From Myxococcales bacterium (GTDB taxonomy: Bacteria; Myxococcota_A; Bradymonadia; UBA7976; UBA1532): a stretch of 64,000 nucleotides of DNA. Positions 56,869 through 64,000 of this stretch are shown one piece after another. The notes beneath the pieces were generated by a model that had not been told where the DNA came from, made no database searches, and saw only the letters and a list, made by a program, of their open reading frames with translations. The stretch spans positions 60,001-124,000 of the forward strand of contig JACKDL010000019.1 in assembly GCA_020633555.1 (NCBI GenBank), read 5' to 3'. Positions within the stretch are counted from its first letter, which is position 1. Every line of letters starts with the position of its first letter. The translations under genes were made by a program, and so were the position numbers.

Positions 56869-58132
56869 TCTGCGTCCACGCGGCCTGGCCGAAGCGCCAG
56901 AACACCGCCGCGCCCACTGCGTTGACGGCCACCCCCAGCAGGATGAGGGCCAGCGCGGCGCGCCGGCGGCGCACCTGCGGCCAGCCCAGGCACAGCAGCG
57001 CCACCGTGGCCGGCAGCAGCTCCAGCAGGTAGCGGTAGCCCCACTGAACGGCGCCGTTGGTGGCGTAGCCCATGAGGAACAGGAACGTCGGCAGCGCGCC
57101 GAAGGCCAGCGCCTTCGCGGGCCCGCTGTCCAGCCGCTGCCGGGCCAGCAGCACCAACGGGGGCAGCGTCAGCAGGAGCGACAGCCCGTTCAAGGGGATG
57201 CGCAGGTGCGGCGCCCGCTCGAACCACACCGGGAAGCTGAGGAACACGTTCGCCAGCCGCGGCCCCAGCCGGTTGATGTGCCACAGGTGCTCACCCTGGA
57301 ACCGCGCGTACCCGGTGGTGAGCGGATGCCCGAAGCGCGCCTGGTTGTGCCAGGCGAAGGCGGCCAACCCGACCGCCAGGCCGGCCCCCGCCCAGGCCAG
57401 GCGCCGGGCCCGCGCGCCCGGGGGACGGCGCCGGTCGAGCAGGGCGTCCACCGCGAAGACGGCGCCCAGCAGGGGCACGTGGTAGCGGGCCAGGAAGCCC
57501 GCGCCCAGCGCCAGCCCGGCCAGGGCCCCGGTGCGCGCCCGCGCCGCGGGATCGAACCACGCCCACAGGCTGGCCACGACGCAGGCCACCGCCACGAGCT
57601 GGTTGAGGTACCAGAACACGCCGTTGGCCGCGTAGGGCCACAGGAACGACCCGAAGGCGAACACCAGCGTGAAGCCCGCGCAGGCCGCCCGGGGCACGCC
57701 CGGCGCGCGGGTCGCGATCCGGCACAGGGCCAGGTGGAACAGCCCCACGGTGGCCGCCGACAGCAGGACCCCGAAGGCCACGTCGCTGGCGTGGGCGCCG
57801 AACAGCAGCACCCACGGCGTCAGCAGCAGCGCCGGCAGCGGGCCCTGCGGGTTGTAGTGTCGGCCGCCGTGCTCGATGAGCTCGTACAGCGGGCTCGCCA
57901 GCCCCAGCTCGCCCTGCAGGTAGGCCCGGGCGAAGGCCAGGTGGTGTGGGTAGGGCGACGGGCCCAGCAGCCGGTCGCCAGCGAAGGCCGCGTAGACCCC
58001 CAGCGCCAGCAACCCCAGCCCCAGCGCGACCCGCCCGTCCGCCCCGGGCGGCGGCGGCTCGGCGTGCCAGTCCGCGCGGCGGGGCAGCCACCTGTGCAGG
58101 CCGGCGAGCAGTGAGCGGGGCGAGCGCGGCAT
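56849..58132 (-). CDS. polytopic membrane glycosyltransferase, GT39/PMT-like
   Basis: A 427-residue membrane protein with about ten hydrophobic helices. The first loop has FAGDRLLGPSPYPHHLAFA and the next NPQGPLPALLLTPWVL, typical of GT-C enzymes with the acidic-catalytic and Asn/Pro loop arrangement of dolichyl-phosphate mannosyltransferases. Later motifs include AFGSFLWPYAANGVFWYLNQ and WGYRYLLELLPA. Substrate not predictable. I chose ATG at 58132 with GGAG just upstream; an earlier start adds a soluble Arg-rich leader. It opposes the frameshifted GT-C gene with a 20-bp 3' overlap. Confidence 0.78.
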   Translation of the reverse strand: MPRSPRSLLAGLHRWLPRRADWHAEPPPPGADGRVALGLGLLALGVYAAFAGDRLLGPSPYPHHLAFARAYLQGELGLASPLYELIEHGGRHYNPQGPLPALLLTPWVLLFGAHASDVAFGVLLSAATVGLFHLALCRIATRAPGVPRAACAGFTLVFAFGSFLWPYAANGVFWYLNQLVAVACVVASLWAWFDPAARARTGALAGLALGAGFLARYHVPLLGAVFAVDALLDRRRPPGARARRLAWAGAGLAVGLAAFAWHNQARFGHPLTTGYARFQGEHLWHINRLGPRLANVFLSFPVWFERAPHLRIPLNGLSLLLTLPPLVLLARQRLDSGPAKALAFGALPTFLFLMGYATNGAVQWGYRYLLELLPATVALLCLGWPQVRRRRAALALILLGVAVNAVGAAVFWRFGQAAWTQITLVGG

Positions 58133-58351
58133 CGGGCTCCGACGGGGACCGTGAGGGTTGAACGCCAGAGGAACCCATGGCATCGCCGGGATCAAGCCGG
58201 CGGAGCGCCGGCGGCGCGTTGCCTTACCCGGCAGGCGCCGTGCTAACTTCGCCCTCTGATTTGGGCGCATTGCGGCGGCCGGGTCGGGGCCGAACGCCCG
58301 CGGCCGAGGGGGAGCACGCGCTCAGGCGTCGGACCTGGACCGGGGGGGACC

Positions 58352-59950
58352 ATGGACATGCGGTGGGGGGTGCTGCTGGCGGCCGCGCTCTGGGTCGGCT
58401 GTGACGACGAGGCCGAGGATCCGCCCGCGCCCGCGGGCACCGAGTCCGCCTTCGCCCGCACCCACGGCTTCCAGTTTCCCAACTACGGGAACGTGGGCGT
58501 GGTGAACCTGACGCCGCTGGAGATGACCCGGCTGTTCGGCGCCCGCGTCTGCGCCGCAGGGGAGGGGGCCACCTGCACGCTCACCCCCAACGCCGACCGC
58601 TGGATGAACCGCACGAACGCGCGCATGGGCGGAGGCCACTGCTTCGGCATGGCGGCCGCCACGCTGCTGTTCCTGGAGGGCGCCCTGGATCCGGCCGCCT
58701 TCGGCATGGGCGACGCCGGGCCCGCCGAGCTGGCGCTGACCGCCAACGAGCCCCTGCAGCGCGAGCTGGCCTACCTGATGGCGCTGCAGACCGTGCCCGA
58801 GGTCACCCGGCAGGACGTGGGCTCGTGGGGCACCAAGGCCACCCCGCGCGAGGTCGTCGACCACTTGGAGGCCGGGCTGGCCGCGGGGCAGCGCTTCGTG
58901 CTGGGCTTCGACCGGCGCACCGGCGGCGGCCACGCGGTGGTGGTGATCGACGTCGCCGAGGGCGCGGCCCCCGACACCCGCCACGTCATCGTCTACGACA
59001 GCAACTTCCCGGGCCGCGAGACCACCCTGATCGTCGATCGGGCGGCCAACACCTGGCGCTACGACCACGCCGCCACCCGGCCCGACGTGCCGCCCGACGT
59101 CTGGGAGGGCGACGCCCAGACCTTCTCGCTGTCGGCGCTGGCGGTGTCGGCGCTGCAGGGCCTGGACCCGGCGCGCACCACCTGCCCCACGTCGGTCTGC
59201 GAGGCCTTCGACCCCGGCGGCGCGCGCCGCACCCTCACCACCGTCGGCGACTTCGCGCAGGTGCTGGTCACCGACGGCGCCGGGCGGCGCTTCGGCGATC
59301 ACGGGGGCGAGCGGTTCCGCGAGATCCCCGACGCCAGCGCCCAGGTGTTCCGCGGCGGCCTGTGGGACGACACCGCGCCCCCGGAGCTGTCGCTGCGCGA
59401 CGATCAGTACACGGTCACCCTGGCCAGCCCCGATCCCGACACCCCGGCCGAGGTCTGGTGGGAGGGCCCCGGCTTTGCCCTGGGCGTGGTGGACATCTTC
59501 CTGGGGCCCGACGTCGAGGATCAGATCACGGTGGCGCAGGGGCGGGCCCGCCTGGAGTACGAGACCACCGAGGCCGAGACGGCGGTGGTGGTGCTGGGGG
59601 CGGTCACCGACGTCTCCGACTGGGAGTTCGAGCTCCAGAGCGCGGGCGACGATCTGGGGCAGGTCATCGAGGCCGAGCTCGACATGGAGCAGGGTGTGCT
59701 GTTCTTCAGCTTCGATGACTTCGAGGCCTCTGACCGCTCGGCCACCTTCGACCTGCTGGTGGACCGGCTGGGCGACGACGGCGAGTGCCTGCTGTTCGAG
59801 CACCGCGGCGTCCAGGTGCCGTACGGCGCCGAGGTGGCCATCCCCTTCGGCGAGTGGGACGACGGGCTGTCGCTGGTGATGGAGGTGGACCTGGAGGGCG
59901 ACGGCTTCGACGCCGATGACCCGGTCATCGAGCTCACCGACGACGGCTGA
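58352..59950 (+). CDS. papain-like cysteine peptidase lipoprotein
   Basis: A 532-residue predicted lipoprotein (lipobox WVGC, Cys about 17). The first domain has the Cys-His-Asn arrangement of a papain-like fold: C97 in GGGHCFGMAAATLL, H194 in GGGHAVVVIDV and Asp/Asn in YDSNFPG (about 216-218). The C-terminal 200 residues are beta-rich with acidic patches and FDLLVDRLGDDGECLLFEHRG. Relatives in Myxococcota are annotated only as hypothetical or cysteine peptidase-like. It converges on the GH31 gene with a 12-bp gap. Activity is inferred from the triad; inhibitor or substrate unknown. Confidence 0.72.
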   Translation: MDMRWGVLLAAALWVGCDDEAEDPPAPAGTESAFARTHGFQFPNYGNVGVVNLTPLEMTRLFGARVCAAGEGATCTLTPNADRWMNRTNARMGGGHCFGMAAATLLFLEGALDPAAFGMGDAGPAELALTANEPLQRELAYLMALQTVPEVTRQDVGSWGTKATPREVVDHLEAGLAAGQRFVLGFDRRTGGGHAVVVIDVAEGAAPDTRHVIVYDSNFPGRETTLIVDRAANTWRYDHAATRPDVPPDVWEGDAQTFSLSALAVSALQGLDPARTTCPTSVCEAFDPGGARRTLTTVGDFAQVLVTDGAGRRFGDHGGERFREIPDASAQVFRGGLWDDTAPPELSLRDDQYTVTLASPDPDTPAEVWWEGPGFALGVVDIFLGPDVEDQITVAQGRARLEYETTEAETAVVVLGAVTDVSDWEFELQSAGDDLGQVIEAELDMEQGVLFFSFDDFEASDRSATFDLLVDRLGDDGECLLFEHRGVQVPYGAEVAIPFGEWDDGLSLVMEVDLEGDGFDADDPVIELTDDG

Positions 59951-59962
59951 GCCGCGGCCGCG

Positions 59963-62578
59963 CTACTCCTCGCAGGGCGGGGGGACGTCGGGGGCCAGCT
60001 CCACCAGCGGCGTCGCCGTGGCCCACTCGCCCCAGGCCGCGCCCGCGTAGGCCAGCCGCCACTCGCCCTCGGGCGCGTCCACGCGCACCCGGGCGTCACC
60101 CACGGCCACCTCCAGCACGCCCGCCGGCCGCAGCACGAGCTGCTCGCCGTCCACACAGGCGGGCTCCGTCCCGTCGGCGCAGGCGGGCACGGCGCCCTGG
60201 GCGGTGGTGGCCTGCGCCCAGTCGGGCGCGGCGGTCAGCCCCTGCACGGTCAGCAGCGCGTCCTCCCAGGCGCCGCTCACGGCGCCGTCGGCGTCCGGGT
60301 ACAGCGCCAGCAGGGTCTGGCCGGCCACGTCGTCCAGGGTGGTCACCCCCTCGGCCGTGGCGCCGTAGAAGCTGTCCACCACCCGCGGCAGCAGCGGGAG
60401 CGCGCGGCCCGGCCGCACGTACACCGGCAGCTCGGTGGGCGGCGCGGCCACGGTCAGCGCGGCCTCGCCCACCGGGGCGTCGCCGAACAGCGGCCACCAG
60501 CCCGGCTCGGGCAGCGTCACCGCGCGCTCGGTGGCGCCCTGCTCGACCACTGGCGCCACCAGCAGATCGTCGCCCAGGAAGTACGTGTCGGGCGCTCGGG
60601 CCAGGGCCTCGTCCACCAGCAGGGGGTGGCGCATGATGGGCACGCCCGTGGCCTGTGCTTCGTTGGCAAGTGCCTGGAAGTACGGGAAAAGCTGCGTGTG
60701 TACGCTCGCCCACCGCCGGTAATGCTGCACCGTCTCGGCGTCGCGGTCGAAGGCCCAGTTGCCGCACTCATCGCTGCCGTGGTGGGTGCGCATCACCGGC
60801 GTCAGCGCCCCCTGGCTGCTCCAGCGGTAGAACAGCTCCTTGGTGGTGTTGGGCGAGCGCAGCGAGCTGTAGCCGGCGATGTCGGTGCCGAAGTAGGCCA
60901 CGCCCGCCAGCCCGGCGTTGGTACCGATGGGGATCACGCTGGGGAAGCCGTCATCCCGGGCCCAGTCGGTGTCCTGGTCGCCGCCCCACAGCACCGGGGC
61001 CAGGCCGCTGGCGCCGCCGGTGGTGCTGGCCCAGCCCGAGCGGCTGAAGAACAGCCAGTCGTCGGTGCCGTCGTGCACGGCCTCCATGGCCTCGCGGTTG
61101 AGCTGCTGGTAGGCCAGCGGGTAGCGGTTGTGGAACTGCCAGCCCGTCTGCCCGTCGGCCATCACGGCCTCCACCGGCAGCCACTCGCTGAAGTCGGCCA
61201 TCCAGCCGTCCACCCCGTACTCGTCGGCGGCCAGGCGCTTGTAGCCCGCCATCCACGCGCGGGCGTCCGGGTTCGTCAGGTCGATCAGCCCCGCGTTGCG
61301 GAAGGCCGGATCCTGGAAGGTGATCACCTCGCCTGCGGCGTTCTTCACCAGGAAGCCCCCGTCGATGCCCTCCTGGAACATGGCGGTAGGCTCGGGCACG
61401 AAGGTGTTGAAGTACGCCAGGAAGGCGAAGCCGTCGGCGTGCAGCCGCGCCACGTCCTGGGGCAGGTCCGGGTAAGTCGCGGGGTCCCACGCCCAGGCGT
61501 AGCTCAGCCGGTAGCCGGTGGCGCTCTGCTCGCCGCCGATCCAGTCCTCGCTCCAAATGGCAGACGAGGGGATGCCCTCGGCGCGCAGGCGCTCGGCCAC
61601 CTCGAACAGGCGCCCGGGGCCGCCCACCGCGTCGTTCCAGGGTGCGAAGGTCCAGGCGGGCACCGCAGGCGGGCGCCCCGTCCAGGCGGTGACGCCGGCC
61701 ATGCGCTCGCGGGGCGTGGCGCCGGGCACCAGCACGAAGCCCGTGTGGGCGTCCAGCGTGCGCAAGGCCACCCGCTCGGTGCCCCCGGCGCACAGGTCCA
61801 GCTCGCTGTAGCCGTCGTGATCGATCACCGCCGCGTAGCCCGCCGAGCTGTGCCACACGCCCATGGGCGCGTACGCCGCCTCCAGGGTGTTGCCCAGGGG
61901 GAAGCCGATGGTGCCGTCCTTGCCGTTGCCCTGCTCCTGCGTCCACAGCGGGAAGGTGTGGCCGCGCAGATCGGGGCCCACCACCTGGGTGCCCAGCCCG
62001 AAGAAGCCCTCATCGGCGCCGCAGCCCCACGGCAGCTCCACGGCGTCGGCTGGCCCCTGGGCCGTCAAGCGCACCCTCAGGCTGCCGTGATCCGCTGCGG
62101 AGAGGCTCAGGAAGGCCCCGGTGCGGGGCGGCCCCAGCAGCTCACCATTTACCTCCAGGCTCACCGGCATGGGCAGCCAGAACAGGTCGCTGCGCTCGCC
62201 CTCCAGCTCGATCTGGAAGGCCCCGAACAGGGTGCGCTGGAAGGGCGCCCCGGTGGCCTTGCGGGCCGGGTGGGCCGGGCAGTTCGGCGCCCCGCGCAGC
62301 ACCACCTGCCCGTGGGGGGCGGTGATCTCGAAGGCGCTGGTGTCGTCCACGGTCACCGTCCAGTCGCCCACGGCGTAGGCCTGCCCGTTCTCCAGCGCGC
62401 ACGGATCCTCGACGGCGCCGTCCAGCGCCAGGTCCGGCTCGCCCATGTCCGAGGACGCGCCGTCCGAGGCGGGCGTCTGGTCCACGGCCTGATCGCCGGG
62501 CGGGCCGGCGGACTCACCGTCATCGCAGGCGGGCAGCGCACACAGCGCGAAGAGCGCAGGGAACAGGGCACGGCGCAT
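59963..62578 (-). CDS. GH31 glycosidase lipoprotein, sulfoquinovosidase-like branch
   Basis: An 871-residue predicted lipoprotein (LPAC, Cys near 18) with an Asp/Ala linker, an N-terminal beta-sandwich, a (beta/alpha)8 barrel and C-terminal beta domains. The barrel carries the GH31 catalytic pair: nucleophile Asp in WMADFSEWLPV (about 460) and acid/base Asp in WGGDQDTDWARDDG (about 532). The loop AIWSEDWIGG and YRLSYAWAWDP resembles the YihQ branch, in which an Arg and a Trp bind the sulfonate; here the Arg is kept but Tyr is in the Trp place (from memory of the family). Likely a surface alpha-glycosidase. ATG with GGAG. Divergent from asd by 58 bp. Confidence 0.88.
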   Translation of the reverse strand: MRRALFPALFALCALPACDDGESAGPPGDQAVDQTPASDGASSDMGEPDLALDGAVEDPCALENGQAYAVGDWTVTVDDTSAFEITAPHGQVVLRGAPNCPAHPARKATGAPFQRTLFGAFQIELEGERSDLFWLPMPVSLEVNGELLGPPRTGAFLSLSAADHGSLRVRLTAQGPADAVELPWGCGADEGFFGLGTQVVGPDLRGHTFPLWTQEQGNGKDGTIGFPLGNTLEAAYAPMGVWHSSAGYAAVIDHDGYSELDLCAGGTERVALRTLDAHTGFVLVPGATPRERMAGVTAWTGRPPAVPAWTFAPWNDAVGGPGRLFEVAERLRAEGIPSSAIWSEDWIGGEQSATGYRLSYAWAWDPATYPDLPQDVARLHADGFAFLAYFNTFVPEPTAMFQEGIDGGFLVKNAAGEVITFQDPAFRNAGLIDLTNPDARAWMAGYKRLAADEYGVDGWMADFSEWLPVEAVMADGQTGWQFHNRYPLAYQQLNREAMEAVHDGTDDWLFFSRSGWASTTGGASGLAPVLWGGDQDTDWARDDGFPSVIPIGTNAGLAGVAYFGTDIAGYSSLRSPNTTKELFYRWSSQGALTPVMRTHHGSDECGNWAFDRDAETVQHYRRWASVHTQLFPYFQALANEAQATGVPIMRHPLLVDEALARAPDTYFLGDDLLVAPVVEQGATERAVTLPEPGWWPLFGDAPVGEAALTVAAPPTELPVYVRPGRALPLLPRVVDSFYGATAEGVTTLDDVAGQTLLALYPDADGAVSGAWEDALLTVQGLTAAPDWAQATTAQGAVPACADGTEPACVDGEQLVLRPAGVLEVAVGDARVRVDAPEGEWRLAYAGAAWGEWATATPLVELAPDVPPPCEE

Positions 62579-62636
62579 GGGCGTTCTCCACGGGCGGGCG
62601 AGGGGCTACGCTGCCACCGCCAGACAGGAGGTGCAA

Positions 62637-63740
62637 ATGACCCGGGTGGCGTTCATCGGGTGGCGCGGCATGGTGGGCTCGGTGCTCCTGGCGCGCATGC
62701 AGGCCGAGGGCGACTTCAAGGCCCTGGAGCCAGTGTTCTTCAGCACGTCCGCCGCGGGCGGCGACCCCCCCGACGTGGGCGTGCCCGCGCCGCCGCTGGG
62801 CGACGCCCACGACCTGGAGGCGCTGGCCGACTTCCCGGTCATCGTCACCTGTCAGGGCGGGGACTACACGAAGGCGGTGCACCCCCGGCTGCGGGCCATG
62901 GGCTGGCGGGGCTACTGGATCGACGCCGCCAGTGCCCTGCGCATGGCGCCCACCTCCACGCTGATCCTGGACCCCGTCAACGGCGCTCAGGTGCAGGCGG
63001 CCATCGCCGGGGGCGCCCGCGATCTCATCGGCGCCAACTGCACCGTGGGCCTGATGCTGGTGGCCACCGTGGGCCTGTTCCGTGCGGGCCTGGTGGAGTG
63101 GGTCACCGCCATGACCTACCAGGCCGCCAGCGGGGCCGGCGCGGCCAACATGCGCGAGCTGGTGGAGCAGATGGGCTACCTGGCGGGCCAGGCCCCGCAC
63201 CCGGCCGAGGGGGCGCTGGCCCTGGACCGTGCCGTGCAAGCCGCCTTCGGTCACCCGGCGTTTCCGGACGCGGCCTTCGGGCATCCGCTGGCCGGCAACG
63301 TGCTGCCCTGGATCGACACGGCCCTGCCCAGTGGGCAGAGCCGTGAGGAGTGGAAGGCCCAGGTCGAGGCCAACAAGCTGTTGGGGCTGGACCCGCCCGT
63401 CCCCATCGACGGCACCTGCGTGCGGGTGGGCGCCCTGCGCTGCCACTCGCAGGGGTTGACCATCAAGCTGAAGAAGGCCGCGCCCCTGGACGAGATCGAG
63501 GCCCTGATCGCCGAGGCCAACCCCTGGGTGGAGGTGGTACCCAACACCCGCGAGGACAGCCTGGCCCGGCTGACGCCCGCGGCGGTGGGTGGCACCTTGC
63601 GGGTGCCCATCGGTCGGCTGCGCAAGATGACCCTGGGCGACACCTACCTGAACGCCTTCACCGTGGGCGACCAGCTCCTGTGGGGGGCCGCCGAGCCCCT
63701 GCGCTGCGCCCTGCAGCAGGTGCTGGCCGTGTCTGCGTAG
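62637..63740 (+). CDS. asd: aspartate-semialdehyde dehydrogenase
   Basis: NADPH-dependent reduction of aspartyl phosphate to aspartate semialdehyde, the branch point to lysine, threonine, methionine and peptidoglycan meso-diaminopimelate. The 367-residue length equals that of the E. coli enzyme. The N-terminal Rossmann motif is FIGWRGMVGSVL; the active-site Cys is C135 in IGANCTVGLMLVA; the conserved substrate-binding Arg/His are in RVGALRCHSQGLTIKL. It belongs to the gammaproteobacterial-type Asd branch. ATG at 62637 with AGGAGGT at 5 nt; TACGCT (62607-62612) could be a -10. Confidence 0.96.
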   Translation: MTRVAFIGWRGMVGSVLLARMQAEGDFKALEPVFFSTSAAGGDPPDVGVPAPPLGDAHDLEALADFPVIVTCQGGDYTKAVHPRLRAMGWRGYWIDAASALRMAPTSTLILDPVNGAQVQAAIAGGARDLIGANCTVGLMLVATVGLFRAGLVEWVTAMTYQAASGAGAANMRELVEQMGYLAGQAPHPAEGALALDRAVQAAFGHPAFPDAAFGHPLAGNVLPWIDTALPSGQSREEWKAQVEANKLLGLDPPVPIDGTCVRVGALRCHSQGLTIKLKKAAPLDEIEALIAEANPWVEVVPNTREDSLARLTPAAVGGTLRVPIGRLRKMTLGDTYLNAFTVGDQLLWGAAEPLRCALQQVLAVSA

Positions 63741-63829
63741 CGTCACCGGCCGTCACAGTCCTCCCCAAGGGGTGCCGCTTCGGCGAAGGGCCGGGTAGGC
63801 TCGCCCCGCGAAGATTCGGGGGGACCGCC

Positions 63830-64000
63830 ATGGCCGACGAGTTCTGGCGCCAGCTCAAGTGGACCGAGAAGGTGGGGTGTGCGGTGGGCTCTGGGCTCGC
63901 CCACAACCGCCTGGCCCGCGGCGCCGTCACGCAGTACCAGGACCGCATCGTGGTGCCCGTGCTGGGGCAGACCATCAACAACCGGCTCGACACCCGTGGG
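63830..64000 (+). CDS. partial gene cut by the window end, unknown
   Basis: An ATG at 63830 opens a frame that continues through the window edge for 57 codons (MADEFWRQLKWTEKVGCAVG, then SGLAHNRLARGAV and RIVVPVLGQ). The start follows GGGGGGA 5 nt upstream and a possible -10 TAGGCT at 63796-63801. No family is recognised from this N-terminal fragment; no signal peptide is present. Confidence 0.6.
   Translation, partial: MADEFWRQLKWTEKVGCAVGSGLAHNRLARGAVTQYQDRIVVPVLGQTINNRLDTRG

Noticed and set aside
60626..63346. 906-codon plus-strand ORF antisense to the GH31 gene
   Set aside because: Shadow of a GC-rich gene; its start part lies within the glycosidase coding region and its end overlaps asd in another frame.

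Overview
The window is GC-rich DNA from what looks like a myxobacterium-type (Myxococcota/deltaproteobacterial) chromosome. Evidence: many lipoproteins carry Gly/Ala-Gly-Gly or Asp/Met-rich linkers after the lipobox; one large protein combines thrombospondin type-3 repeats, MopE-like CxxxDxDCDG repeats and a MYXO-CTERM-like tail with Cys pair, hydrophobic helix and Arg run; a second protein has a similar tail. Genes are tightly packed, with GTGA/ATGA/TGATG start-stop overlaps and convergent 3' ends that often overlap.

Layout. 1-1658: 3' part of a 23S rRNA gene and a complete 5S rRNA gene, followed to about 2.25 kb by five imperfect tandem repeats carrying a conserved hairpin, then a hairpin and a G-quadruplex-like tract. 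2.5-9.5 kb: a DEDDh exonuclease back-to-back with a helical-repeat protein, fructose-1,6-bisphosphatase, a Cys-rich lipoprotein, a DUF4177-like protein and a coupled three-gene envelope operon (lipoprotein, membrane-anchored exported protein, HEAT protein). 9.5-19 kb: a propeller lipoprotein, a small membrane protein, an ArsS/AhpD-like pair, two paralogous barrel-like proteins, a LysO-type exporter, a retropepsin-like lipoprotein and small envelope proteins.

19-27.6 kb: the most striking locus, a coupled operon on the minus strand encoding a CHAT-domain cysteine peptidase fused to membrane helices, a 1976-residue exported TPR/ankyrin/propeller/caspase (C14) protein and an exported partner. 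Upstream lie a frameshifted zinc-ribbon/TM protein and recN. 31-33.7 kb: GH13 amylase lipoprotein. 33.7-36.6 kb: an AT-richer, scrambled accessory patch with two paralogous exported proteins, a truncated fragment, 28-bp direct repeats and two decayed copies of the 5' end of the neighbouring gene at 36.6 kb.

36.6-45 kb: envelope protein plus metallophosphatase lipoprotein, a TetR/MBL-fold pair with two palindromic operators, a methyltransferase-HNH fusion, an Asp-nucleophile alpha/beta hydrolase opposite an XRE/MmyB-type regulator, and a propeller protein. 45-53 kb: a lipoprotein whose lipobox cysteine codon reads TGA, the large MYXO-CTERM-like protein, a serine beta-lactamase-family lipoprotein, a purple-acid-phosphatase-like lipoprotein and a small serine hydrolase. 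53-58 kb: glycolipid/glycosyltransferase group (lipoprotein, GT2, frameshifted GT-C-like protein, opposing GT39-like protein). 58-64 kb: papain-like lipoprotein, GH31 lipoprotein, aspartate-semialdehyde dehydrogenase and a partial gene cut by the window end.

Most of the content is envelope and secreted proteins of unknown substrate. Core metabolism is limited to fbp, asd and recN. No transposase, integrase, CRISPR array or tRNA gene was seen. Two single-base frameshifts lie in C runs, and the TGA in the lipobox is a single-base change; all three could be sequence errors and should be checked against reads.
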